Assembly (NCBI GenBank): GCA_037179385.1
Contig: CM074195.1
Location: forward strand, 32,940,222 to 33,004,221
Direction of reading: 5' to 3'
Origin: Holothuria scabra
Lineage: Eukaryota; Echinodermata; Holothuroidea; Aspidochirotida; Holothuriidae
DNA: 64,000 nt
In this document: positions 27,538 through 37,105 of the stretch, piece after piece
Layout of the letters: every line of letters begins with the position of its first letter
Position numbering within the stretch: the first letter of the stretch is position 1
Translations under genes and position numbers: made by a program
The notes under the pieces: model-generated
What the model was told of the DNA's origin: nothing
The model's database searches: none
Seen by the model: only the letters and a program-made list of their open reading frames with translations

Positions 27538-28218
27538 AGACGAAATAGGAACATAACCTGGTTCAACCCCCCGTTTAGTGACGGTGTCACAACCAACATT
27601 GGCAAGAAATTCTTTAACCTCTTGGACAGCTGCTTCCCACCTGGGCACACACTACATACTTTACTCAACAGGAACACGGTGAAACTGAGTTACAGCTGCA
27701 TGGCAAACATAGACCAAATTATATCAGCGCACAACAAATACATACTGGCGAAACAGGAAGTACAACCAGCAACGCGAAGCAACTGCAATTGCAGAAAGCA
27801 AAGTGAGTGCCCATTTGAAGGCAACTGCCTCACGAACAACATTGTGTACCAAGCAACTGTAACACCCCACGACAACAACAACGAAGAAACATACATTGGT
27901 CTAACAGAGAACACATTCAAAACAAGATACACCGCCCAAAAGTCTAGCTTTAAACACAAAGACAAAAGACACGCAACTGCACTCAGTGAATACATCTGGA
28001 AACTAAAGGATACAAATGTAGAACACTCCGTAAAATGGAAACTAATGAACAAAGCTCGAGCATACTCCACTTCATCTAAAACTTGTAATCTCTGTCTGGA
28101 AGAAAAGTTCTTCATTATACTCAAACCTTCCTTAGCAACTCTAAATAAAAGAAACGAACTGGTAAGCTCTTGTAGACACAGGAACAAACATCTACTGTGT
28201 AATTATTCTAATAGGTAA
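27538..28218 (+). CDS. PLE family 1 GIY-YIG endonuclease region, right arm
   Basis: In frame with the RT but after the TGA at 27535-27537. The 198-residue part from the ATG at 27622 has a Cys cluster (C55, C57, C63, C69; NCNCRKQSECPFEGNC), the GIY-type half-motif IVY (74-76), YIG (91-93) in ETYIGLTENTFKTRY with R103, and a conserved Glu region CNLCLEEKFFIIL (155-167). This Cys-His type zinc finger plus GIY-YIG nickase cuts target DNA in PLE transposition. The frame is undamaged, so the domain could be made separately from an internal ATG, though nothing here shows expression. Alternatively it is simply a recent pseudogene. Confidence 0.75.
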   Translation, partial: RRNRNITWFNPPFSDGVTTNIGKKFFNLLDSCFPPGHTLHTLLNRNTVKLSYSCMANIDQIISAHNKYILAKQEVQPATRSNCNCRKQSECPFEGNCLTNNIVYQATVTPHDNNNEETYIGLTENTFKTRYTAQKSSFKHKDKRHATALSEYIWKLKDTNVEHSVKWKLMNKARAYSTSSKTCNLCLEEKFFIILKPSLATLNKRNELVSSCRHRNKHLLCNYSNR

Positions 28219-28339
28219 TGTATCTTGGCTCGCTGTACACCGTTCGTGCCTGTTCACATCGAACACGGAACCAACACGTGCTTAAAAACGGACACGTTCA
28301 AAAGCAGCGAACATATACGTATTTAACGTTATTGACATC

Positions 28340-28425
28340 ATTCTACTTCGGGCTTCTGAGGAGTGAGGACCTACATTATTGGCCCTTACGAAACAGTTCT
28401 GTAAAGCTATGTTGTAAGAACTTAT
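28340..28425 (+). ncRNA. Hammerhead ribozyme motif, PLE family 1 right arm
   Basis: Core CTGAGGA 28356-28362. Stem II GTGAGG (28363-28368) with CCTTAC (28384-28389) and a 15-nt loop. GAA 28390-28392. Stem III ACAG (28393-28396), TT loop, CTGT (28399-28402). Cleavage base A28403. Stem I GGCTT (28351-28355) with AAGCT (28404-28408), probably extended beyond an internal loop by TTCTAC / GTAAGAA. All invariant core bases are present. The very short stem III is typical of retroelement hammerheads. Confidence 0.75.
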
Positions 28426-28442
28426 TGCAACCTTTTCAATAT

Positions 28443-28447
28443 ATATG

Positions 28448-28485
<38 letters not shown>

Positions 28486-28488
28486 AAC

Positions 28489-28519
<31 letters not shown>

Positions 28520-28530
28520 TGTATATATAT
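28443..28530. repeat. TA/TATG microsatellite
   Basis: TA array with ACACAT and TATG variants, between the end of PLE family 1 and the 333-bp hammerhead element. Confidence 0.9.
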
Positions 28531-28863
28531 CGAAATAAATTCAATGACACTGACCTGACATTATAAGCTTACAGACTTGTTTCGTGTGTGTTAGCGTCAA
28601 CAAGAGAAACGAGCTTTTGACTGCCTGCAGACACTCCAAGAAGTTTCTGCTACGCAGTGTAACGCCGCCTTAGCCTGCTACAAAAGCCTAACTGCTACCA
28701 AGGAACTTGGCGACTGCTCTTTTAATCCTATTGTGCAACCGGTTCCGTGTTTTTCAGTATTTTTTCAGTATCATCACTTGCCATATCTGCTCTGATGAGT
28801 GCAGTTCTCTGCACGAAACAAGTTTGTAAGCTAATCAGGTCAGTGTCATTGAATTTATTTCGA
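28531..28863 (+). mobile_element. 333-bp hammerhead-bearing element between TA arrays
   Basis: A short non-coding unit bounded by (TA)n on both sides. Its first about 60 bp (28531-28590) are an imperfect reverse complement of its last about 50 bp (28813-28863): both ends carry TTCAATGACACTGACCTGA / its complement. A canonical hammerhead lies at 28792. It has no RT or endonuclease frame and no clear sequence match to the other PLE families here. Best read as a small non-autonomous, retrozyme-like or PLE-derived element. The size and single ribozyme fit animal retrozymes, but no tandem partner is present. Confidence 0.65.
28780..28840 (+). ncRNA. Canonical hammerhead ribozyme motif
   Basis: Core CTGATGA 28792-28798. 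Stem II GTGCAG (28799-28804) and CTGCAC (28809-28814) pair perfectly around TTCT. GAA 28815-28817. Stem III ACAA (28818-28821), GT loop, TTGT (28824-28827). Cleavage base A28828. Stem I GCT (28789-28791) with AGC (28829-28831). Every conserved core base is present, the cleanest example in the window. Confidence 0.8.
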
Positions 28864-29439
28864 TATATATATATATATTGCTCTGGGCTACCACACCTAG
28901 TGAGCACTCTCGGAATAGGCTATGCTCCAAATAACACAAAAATAACGAGTATGAATGAAATTTGTGGTATTTTCTACTTTCTTTTGATACATATATATAT
29001 ATATCATATATATGTATGTGAACCTATGTAATCTGCCTCTTCCTTAGAAAAAAGTGTGGAGTTCTCCCCACAAGCCTCTTCCCCCCGATTCTATAAAAAC
29101 GACCGATATTGCAAAAATCTTACCATCTTACCGATAATGTAAAAATTCTTGGAATCGATAATGTAAAACAAAATTATTAACAGTGCGAAAAAATACTTTG
29201 AACTGAAAATGTAAAAAAGGTTTATCTATAATAAAAAAGACTGTTCTTGTGAGTGTTTCATATCTGGTCCTACCTACAGGTGTGTATGTGTGCGGTTTAT
29301 GTAGATAGGCAGGTTAGCTGCCAGGCGGTAGAAGCACATGGGTAGTTTCGTGGACGCGAACGTTTGCAATTGCGTACTGGCGTATACAGACCGTTGCAAA
29401 CTAAGGGCAAGTATGGCATGCCAAATGTCCAATAACTCG
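28864..29439. other. Short TA arrays and unassigned DNA
   Basis: 28864-28879 and 28990-29016 are short TA repeats. No gene, RNA or known repeat was recognised in the rest. Confidence 0.45.
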
Positions 29440-30030
29440 ATGAACTTGCTCTATCAGTCGATAAGCCAGGTTTATCAATTTAATTAACCAAGTTTTTCAC
29501 CAAAGAAGTGATAAACTTGGTTTATCAAATCGAAGTACCAGATTTATCAGCCGATAAACTTGGTTTATCAGTCGAAAAATAAGGTTCATCAACGCCAAAT
29601 GCGTAATTATTCGGAATTCCATATTTATCGAATTGATTAACGAGGTTTCTCGGCCGATAAACCAATTTGTTGGATTCAAGTGCTGGGCATTTGGCGTCGA
29701 TAAACCCGGCTTATCAACCGATTAGCCAAGTTATTCGATAAACCAGGTTGATCAATTTGATAAACCAAGTTTTTCACCAAAGAAGTTGAAAAACCTGGTT
29801 TATCAAATCGAAAAACCAGGTTTTTCAGCCCATAAACCAAGGTTATCAGTCGATAAACCTGGTTTATCGACGTCAAATGCTCAGTTATTTGAAAATTCAA
29901 GTTTATCGATTTTTGAAGTGAAAAATTCGATAAACATGGTTTATCGACCGATAAACTTAATTCATCAAATAAAACCTGGTTTATCGGTTCATAAACCAGG
30001 TTTATAGGTGGACAAACCTGGTCATTTGGC
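29440..30030. repeat. Satellite of short palindromes (GATAAACCtGGTTTATC)
   Basis: Dozens of imperfect, mostly self-complementary units of the type ATAAACCAGGTTTAT in tandem, separated by short linkers. A higher-order repeat is visible: 29475-29620 and 29752-29893 share the same order of variant units including TTTTTCACCAAAGAAGT and CGCCAAATGC / CGTCAAATGC. Each unit could form a small hairpin. It lies about 0.3 kb upstream of the LRR gene's last 5' exon. Confidence 0.9.
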
Positions 30031-30334
30031 TTGTTTTTGGCAAGATTCCCCTTTCCTGAAATATATCGTGGTTTCGGTGTACAAAGGTGTGCGAAACTTG
30101 TAGGAATAGACTCTTAAACATGACATTTAACTTATATACACATAATAACATTATCATGTTTTTTTTACTAAGAGATCCTCTTGGACGGATGAAGCTAAAC
30201 CCAATTTTATTCATTTTCACATTGTAGGTTGTTTTAATATATCGGTAATTTGTTACATTATCGGTTAATTTTTAAATTACCGGTTGTAACCCCCCCCCCC
30301 CCCCCGTTGCGCACATCAATATTTTTTATTTCAG
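30031..30334. other. Intron or upstream sequence of the LRR gene
   Basis: Ends in a C-tract (30291-30305) and then a T-rich stretch with TTTTTTATTTCAG at 30322-30334, a good 3' splice site. No other feature. Confidence 0.5.
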
Positions 30335-30398
30335 ACTTGCTATTCTCTGTCACAGAAAATTGAAGAAGGTGAAGCATCCCGAAGGGTAGGCCAACATC

Positions 30399-32003
30399 AT
30401 GCTGTATAAATTCGGGCATATGTGGAGACTAATCATTTTAGTAGCTCGTATCTTCTTGGCTTGCACACAGCTCTGCCCAGAACAATGCATATATTGCCAT
30501 GGTCCTCTAATCCGCGTAATTTGTGACGGCAGAGAAGCCAACCTAACTGCCTTTCCAATAAATGACAACAGCAGTTATTGGATGCGATACTTCTACTTTA
30601 CCCACACTAATATCGACACTCTACGGAATGGGACCTTTCTCCTGCCTCACTGGCCTTTTCTTCTGGAGCTCGGACTTTACTCAAATGGATTCGTTTGGTT
30701 GAATAAATCAATATTTTCTCAATCGACTTCCATTCAAAGGCTTATGTTACAGAACAATAATCTAACAAAGGTACCAACGGCGTCGCTCAAACCGTTGGAA
30801 CATTTGGTGTTTATCGACCTAAGCTCAAATGAAATTCAACTTGTCGAGGACTATACTTTCCTTTTCAATCCAAAATTGCAGACAATTCATTTGACCAACA
30901 ATGCCATCTACTTCGTCCATCCATCTTCTTTCTTTGGACTGAACATAGCATTTCTAAATTTTCCACAAAATAAACTACGCTCATTTCTTTCGGTTGATAC
31001 TCACAATTATTCTTTGAACGCAAAAGTCATAAGTGTACATCACAATAATATAGATATTATACATACTGTGAACGAGTCTTTTTCTTCCTGTGAATACTTG
31101 GATTTACGGTTCAATAAGATAAAAGTTCTGGACAAATTTTCACTCGTTGGCTTTCAAAATCTTCTAACGCTCTTTGTAGGTAATAATCAGATTTCTCTCA
31201 TTCACCCTTTGGCTTTTGGCGGTCGTTTAAACAGTCTCACCATCCTACGCTTGAATGATAACAACATGACGGAAATTCCGGTTCAATTTTTACGACATTT
31301 GAGAAGATTGAGAATATTAAACTTGAACGATAACGAGATTGCGGAAATACCAGGAAATGCGTTCGTTAATAACCAAGATCTTAGGAAAATTCTATTATCC
31401 GGGAATATTATCCAAAAGTGTTCTATGAATTCTTTGTCGGGACTAAGCAGTATCTACCAACTCGTATTAGATAACAATAGCTTGACAGAATTGCCCCAAG
31501 GGTTTTTTGGAACATTGCACGATTTTGCACTGGATATACATTACAACCCTTGGGTTTGCGATTGTAGAGCGCTGCATGTATACGAATGGTTTAGAAAAAC
31601 GAGATTTTTCAAGAATCCAATAATATGTCATTCACCAGTTACAATTTATGGAGAAAATTTGATCGAACTTGAACCCTTTGCTTTCTGCAATGTTACAAGT
31701 AATCCAGTGAACCTTGACCCCCAAAATGTAGATTATTCTACAAATGACACAGATATCATAAATGCCGCAGATTCATTTGGGATCTTTGGAGAGAATACAA
31801 CATATTTCATCGTGGTATGTTTAGTCATTGTTCATGTATTCTTGGTGACAGCAATGATTTTAAGTTGCCGAAAAAACAAAACAGACGAAGAAAGGAGCAA
31901 TTCTGCTGATCAGGAGGAAGGGCAAGTGAATGAAGCCTTAGATCAAGATGGTGCCAGTGCAAAAAACGGCAATGTCCGCCAGAATCCAGAGGTGCTTAAG
32001 TAA
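30399..32003 (+). CDS. LRR single-pass transmembrane receptor-like protein
   Basis: An intact 534-residue frame. A hydrophobic N-terminus (MWRLIILVARIFLAC from Met8) looks like a signal peptide, so Met1 and Met8 are both possible starts. A Cys-rich LRRNT cap follows (CPEQCIYC...VIC, about 26-42). Roughly a dozen LRRs span about 60-385 (for example LERLVLDNNSL-like LYQLVLDNNSLTELPQGFF, LRILNLNDNEIAEIPGNAF). An LRRCT cap NPWVCDCRALHVYEW ... FAFC ends near 435. A transmembrane segment (YFIVVCLVIVHVFLVTAMIL, about 470-490) and a short acidic tail follow. The coding region is one exon; a splice acceptor at 30334/30335 gives a 64-nt 5' UTR stretch. The protein would sit at the cell surface with LRRs outside; ligand and pathway are unknown. 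There is no TIR or kinase domain. A poly(A) signal candidate is AATAAA 32621-32626. Confidence 0.9.
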   Translation: MLYKFGHMWRLIILVARIFLACTQLCPEQCIYCHGPLIRVICDGREANLTAFPINDNSSYWMRYFYFTHTNIDTLRNGTFLLPHWPFLLELGLYSNGFVWLNKSIFSQSTSIQRLMLQNNNLTKVPTASLKPLEHLVFIDLSSNEIQLVEDYTFLFNPKLQTIHLTNNAIYFVHPSSFFGLNIAFLNFPQNKLRSFLSVDTHNYSLNAKVISVHHNNIDIIHTVNESFSSCEYLDLRFNKIKVLDKFSLVGFQNLLTLFVGNNQISLIHPLAFGGRLNSLTILRLNDNNMTEIPVQFLRHLRRLRILNLNDNEIAEIPGNAFVNNQDLRKILLSGNIIQKCSMNSLSGLSSIYQLVLDNNSLTELPQGFFGTLHDFALDIHYNPWVCDCRALHVYEWFRKTRFFKNPIICHSPVTIYGENLIELEPFAFCNVTSNPVNLDPQNVDYSTNDTDIINAADSFGIFGENTTYFIVVCLVIVHVFLVTAMILSCRKNKTDEERSNSADQEEGQVNEALDQDGASAKNGNVRQNPEVLK

Positions 32004-32099
32004 TTAGTCTTGACCGGAAATGTTTTAAGTGAACGATATGGTATACGTCAAGATGTACCGTAATACGTAGGTGAAAATCTAAGTGATTCCACGAATAAC

Positions 32100-32300
32100 G
32101 CATGCCTAATTCATTTATCTTGATCATTGCAATGAGTTTAAGTTAGGGAAATGAAAACGACACAGATGAAGAAGGGAAGAGAAGAATTCTGCTAATCAGG
32201 AAGGCGAATATGGCTGGATGCTGAAAGATTTGAGAACTATTGACCTAGACAAGAAATGTGAGCAAGTGAATGACGTCATATGTCAAGATGGGGGACTAGG
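32100..32300 (+). pseudogene. Decayed duplicate of the LRR gene's 3' coding end
   Basis: 32115-32270 resembles 31840-31955 of the LRR gene (the end of the transmembrane segment and cytoplasmic tail), with shared GCAATGA...TTTAAGTT, GAAGAAgGGAgaAGAAttCTGCT and GCAAGTGAATGA text, but it is out of frame. It looks like the remnant of a tandem duplication of the gene end, now in its 3' flank or 3' UTR. Confidence 0.6.
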
Positions 32301-33439
32301 GAACTACACCGGAGGTCAAAAGAATGACTCGGTGCGATGGACCATTTATGAAAGGAGTCGCCGCGGGTAAATGGTGTTAATACAGAATAGACCCCGTAGG
32401 CTAGAAAGCCGGGAGAGAACGACTTGATGAACCATGACAGTTGTTGAGACTTAGTTAAATTCATATTGCGTACAATTAAGCCGCGGTTGCACTACAACAA
32501 ATTCGGCGGGACTATGATTCCAACCCGAATTTTTGTTAAAATATTCTCCACCTCTGGTCGCAAAGAGCCAAAAACATGTCACCTAGGGCTAATATATGAT
32601 TTGCACCTGATATCTATGAAAATAAAATGCCAACTGATTTTTTTCGTGACGTCATATCGGCTTCTATTTTTGATCGGATAGGCTAGTCCTATGAAATCTG
32701 TCTATCGATGTGACGGAACGAAATGATAAGCATAAATTAAATTTTCATAGTCCTGCGGTACAGCTCATATATTTACACATGTTGGAAAATCCGACCAGGG
32801 ATGAGAAGATTTTACAAAAACTCAAAAATATTGGTTCGGAATCCGATCCGGTATCATTGTAGTGTGACAGCGGCTTTACGTAAACATTTTTTTAGCTTCA
32901 GTTGACTGAACTCGTCAGCTAAGAGAACAAGGTCAAAATGAATCGTTAATTGCTGATTTTCCTCAGTCTACCGTGGGTGTACTTTTATTCGGTTTTAATA
33001 CTTCTGTTCCTATCTTTTATGGGAGGAAACAACTTATTTCTCTTCGCAGTTTGATTTATCAAGTTTTCAACTGGGCTGAGTGTCCAAGCTTTTTTACAGA
33101 ACAAATTTAATTAAAAAGTTTTCAAAATGCATGTTTCTTAAGAACCCTCAAATCTTCAAAAATGTTTTGAAGCATCCGTTATTGAATCGGTATATACGTT
33201 AGTATACTCTTCCTTCACTAGCTAAAACAGTTTGATATGACGGTATGGCAGTTTCCAATAGACCAGTTGGGAAATTCAGCACTTGTGGCTGGGTCACAAG
33301 GTCTTTGTGCGCATGCGTATAGTTACAATACTCCGCCAGTCGAAATATGTCATTCCTGCACTTATGCTGCGTTGGTAAATAAGATAGCGCAATTTCGAGA
33401 TGTTGCATAAGCGGATAACACTGCCGTAAATGTGAGGTA
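32301..33439. other. 3' flank of LRR gene, unassigned
   Basis: Probable 3' UTR to about 32640 (AATAAA at 32621). No gene was recognised beyond it. Confidence 0.45.
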
Positions 33440-33950
33440 ACAACTTTACCTTCAAATATCTGACCACTCGGACATTTGAAAATGGCATTTTACGGGCTTA
33501 GGGGATCCAAGCAGTTGCTATTTTGAGTTTCCTTTTGCGAAAAATTTTCACTTCAAACTTAAACACCGCTATGAAGCGGTCTAAGTGGAGCACCACCATA
33601 AGTTGGGACGAAACGAACAGGGACTATTAGAAAATCTGACCCTTCAGACATTCGAAATCTCATTTGCTATGCTTATAGTGGGAAGTAAGCAGTTGATATT
33701 TTGAGGTTCCGTTTGCAAAAAAAAATGTTCACTTGAAACTAAAAATCCACTAGGAAATCTATCTACGCGGAGCTCCACCACTGGTTGGCCCGGAGCGAAC
33801 AAAAAATTATGAAAAATCGGACCCCTGAGACAGTCCAAAATGACATTTCCCAGGCTTTTAGGGGGATCTAAGCAGTTGCCATTTGATCAGAAAATTGTCA
33901 GATGAAATGTATCACTTCCAATCGATGAAATGGTCTCGGATATTTTCGGG
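33440..33950. repeat. ~188-bp tandem units of a dispersed repeat family
   Basis: Three units start near 33455, 33643 and 33831. Each has a GGACATTTGAAA/GACATTCGAAA-like start, AAGCAGTTG, a GTTTGCAAAAA-like run and GGAGC(T/A)CCACCA. The last is partial and ends in a G-tract (33950-33960). Related single fragments occur near 8885, 13020, 37625 and 49025. Confidence 0.6.
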
Positions 33951-35159
33951 GGGGGGGGGGAACTATAAAACGGAATTGGAAACACGGTGATAAATTTTAC
34001 TCTATTGCGAATCTTGTCTAAGTTCAATATGTAGGCTATTGATAAAATTGTGTGACTGTCCGAACTTCCGACTTTATATGATTTTACTTTTCAAAAAATG
34101 TAACGTTCTAAGGTGTGATTTAGTGAATTTTAAAGCAAAGTAATGGGAAGACATTCTCACAATGCATCATTATAGCATCGAAAAACAATTTACCCGATTT
34201 TCATAACTATTGCCCGTACTTGGCTCTATAGAGGCTCGATTTTTTTTTATGTTTGATTTTTTGTAACTATGTTACCCCAGGGAGTTGCAACAGCAACTCC
34301 CTGTGTAGCGTCCAAAACACTGCTACAAGAGAACGGTTCGGGACCTCATACCAAACAGGACACGTACAGCTCAAGTGTACATTTAGCACTGATTTATTTC
34401 TCTCTTCGACGGAAACTTGGAAAGCACTTCTGATAGTGATATACCATTTCATTATCTCCCTGCCCTTATGCATGATAGGATAGGCCTATAGATATGATCA
34501 CCCGGCAATAGTACGCTTGGGTACGGTTCACTGCCATTAAAGACAGATAAATGAATTAATTAAGTAGTCATAAGGCAAAAAACATGTCAAATCAATCACA
34601 AGACCTTCAGAGAAAGTAACACATCAACAACAACGATTGTTTGCGTATAAAACTTACAACCTACCGATAATTTTGAGCTCCGGACTACAAACTTCTTCTT
34701 AGCCCATAAATTCCCTAACCGAACCGAATCCAGCTACACAATCTCATCCAGGCTAACAACGTTAATAACTTTTCGCAATCGGTAGTAGAGAAGGAACAAT
34801 GACGGCCACAAGACTGAATTTAATGAAACTTTCTGCTGCCACACCCTGGTTACCGGCCCTTACTATGATACTTTTCAATTTTCGGGCAAATGCTTGAAAG
34901 AATTTGGTTTTTCGACAATTTCGGGCATTGTACATGTTGTGATTATCTGTGAAGTAAAAGTCGCGAACTGCTTTTTGTCCTGCCCAAAGTTGTATCGAAT
35001 GTTTGGAATCTTTACTTGGTTTTTCATGAAAATTTTATTGCGACTTTATGACGTTTCTTTCCTTTTTATCGGGCATGTCTTTTTAAGATTTCGGTCATGG
35101 TAGGGAATTTTCTCAAAAATCATCCCATTTTTTCAAAATTAAAGGGTTGTCCGAATTTT
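33951..35159. other. Unassigned, with a 26-bp near-palindrome
   Basis: CAGGGAGTTGC aa CAGCAACTCCCTG at 34277-34303 is an almost perfect hairpin. A shorter version CAGGGAGTTACAGCTCCCTG is at about 50007-50026. No gene was recognised. Confidence 0.5.
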
Positions 35160-35227
35160 TCTAAATTCCTGCCAGAATTTTTCCCAAATTCCTGCCCGAA
35201 TTTTTCCCAAATTCCTGCCCGAATTTA
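35160..35227. repeat. Short minisatellite, ~27-bp unit
   Basis: Three copies of AAATTCCTGCC(C/A)GAATTT with a TTTCCC link. Confidence 0.8.
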
Positions 35228-36853
35228 GATTTTGCGGAAATTTTGGACAGTCCTTTCCCTGCCCCGTCTCTTACGCCACTGGGTTTGACCACTCCACTCC
35301 ACCCAAGTGCTAAGTGAGGTCCTGTGATTTAGTAGTGGTAATGTTGCTACCCTTGAGACTGCATTGACGCAATGATGGGTTTGGTTGTTGCACTGGTCAA
35401 TGACTGGCAGCACTGGTTGTGCAAAGTAAAAATTCCTCCCAAACATATTTGACTCAAGTATTCTACCCACCACACCAAGTATAATTTTGGAACAAATTTG
35501 TGCATCCCCAGGAATTGAAAAAAATCCCTATTGCAGATGAAAACAGGCCATGTGCTAGGAGCACACTTTAATCCACACCAAGGGAGCCAACATCACCCAC
35601 TCCAAATCTGCTATAAAATTATCCATTCAGAAACTCGAAACACACGAGTTCCGAAGATATGAAGCTTGTCACAGTCTACCTGAATTTATTACGACATTCA
35701 GAGCTGCAGAGTGAGGCACAATTGCAGAATACCCTGCAACTACATGGATCTATCGCAAGTGTATCTATGTCATAGTAGCTGGTAGCCCGGATTGACTATT
35801 ATCATCGCGACAGCATGAATATAATTTTTCCCAAGTCGCCAGTGGGGGGGGGGGGGGCGCTCGGGGGCTGGGCGATTCACTTGTCCCCACCCCAGTAGCC
35901 GGATCTTTTCAATTGCCAAATTAATTACAAGGACAAGGGGACAGTGCCCAATAGTTTGCCATCCAGTCCTGCCCATAGAGCCGAATTCGGGCAATGGTTA
36001 TGAAAATAGGGAAACTGGTTTTTCAATACCGGAACTATTATCATGCAGTGTGAGAATATCTTCCCAAAAAATTGCCTAAAACTTTAAATAAACCCACCAT
36101 CGGTAGCATGTTATCTTTTGTCGAAAGGTGCTATACTTGTAGAAGAAAAATCATTTATGATCAAGAATTCTGGAAGTCACATACAATTTCATCTACTCAA
36201 TATATATTGAATTTAGCCAAGAGTCTTGTGACGTTCTGGGACTGACCCGTTTAAAGCCGAACTTGTAAACTATCCAAACCTCTTTTAATTAACACATCCA
36301 AAAACAAACAGCATCCGTTTCATATTAACTAAGGGGCCCGAAGGACTTTTTTTTTTAATTTTACCCATATGAGTTTTTTTTTTTATAGTATACTAAATTT
36401 TTCGTAGTGGGCCACTATGCTTTTTGACAACGTTCAAGGCTATTATTTTCATTTATTATACAAATCTCGAAGAAAATCTTACTTTAAAGAGGAAAATGTC
36501 AGAGTTAAGCCTTTAGCTTCATGAAGCAATATTAACAAGAATTAAGATGTACGGAGACGGAAATCTGTTGCTCATGACTTCTTTATTGGGTGGTAGTTTT
36601 CAAAGATGCATAATTAATAATTCGTGCTTAGTATTTGCCATTTCTGGGTTCTTTACTTAAAAGAAGGGTTTAAAGCTCACATCAAGTTTTGAAATGTTAG
36701 TGTGGAAATGTTTTAAGCATTTCGGTGAAATTTGCATTGGAATCCGATGCGTGGTTCTAGAGAAAGTAAAATCGTCATATTTTCAACAAAAATTTGAAGC
36801 CAACACATATAACATCACCTCCACACATTAGTGAATGATATTTTTTCTTTAAA
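35228..36853. other. Unassigned with an interspersed repeat fragment
   Basis: 35945-36205 matches 8335-8580 (shared AGCCGAATTC, GTGTGAGAAT, AAAATCATTTAT and ATCTACT blocks). A G-tract is at 35846-35857. No gene was recognised. Confidence 0.5.
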
Positions 36854-37105
36854 TTAAACATCCAATTTTCCCCTCGACAATCCCATATAGATTAGGCTAG
36901 CTAGGGTAAGATGGAGTTTTACGGCCCAGTTTCCAACCGATAGGTTCAAGTTGAGGCGGTCACAGCCATTTTTCCAGTTGTGGCTCACTGGCTTGTTTTC
37001 CCTTTTCCATTGCATATGCTGAGCACCAAGCACAACCAGACAACGGCAGTAGGTTTCGTTTAAAATTCTTCGGTATGACGCGGCCAAGGCTCGAACTCCC
37101 TACTG
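36854..37105 (-). repeat. Possible SINE fragment with B-box-like segment
   Basis: On the minus strand GGGAGTTCGAGCCTTGGC resembles a tRNA B box followed by CGCGTCATACCGAAG, wording typical of some marine-invertebrate SINEs. No A box is present upstream, so it is 5'-truncated or a chance match. Confidence 0.3.

Larger units (their letters stand above)
24965..28442 (+). mobile_element. PLE family 1 composite with 1,058-bp inverted arms
   Basis: The left arm 25040-26097 (minus) and right arm 27385-28442 (plus) are nearly identical inverted copies, both 1,058 bp, covering the last part of the RT region, the GIY-YIG domain, the hammerhead segment and the 3' end. Between them the plus-oriented copy begins at about 26102 with ATTAATTTTTACTATTACGG, the same text that ends the 3' tail of the inverted copy (24965-24985) and of the solo copy (1505-1525). 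So a 5'-truncated inverted copy sits head-on against a longer direct copy. TA arrays border both outer ends. Confidence 0.85.

Noticed and set aside
27622..28218. Domesticated host GIY-YIG nuclease gene
   Set aside because: The frame is open but is part of a PLE copy with an identical inverted twin; nothing indicates selection or a host promoter.
29440..30030. CRISPR-like array of repeats
   Set aside because: Units are variable palindromes with no constant spacers, in clearly eukaryotic DNA.
36854..37105. Firm SINE call
   Set aside because: Only a B-box-like stretch is present; no A box, tail or target duplication. Kept only as a low-confidence feature.
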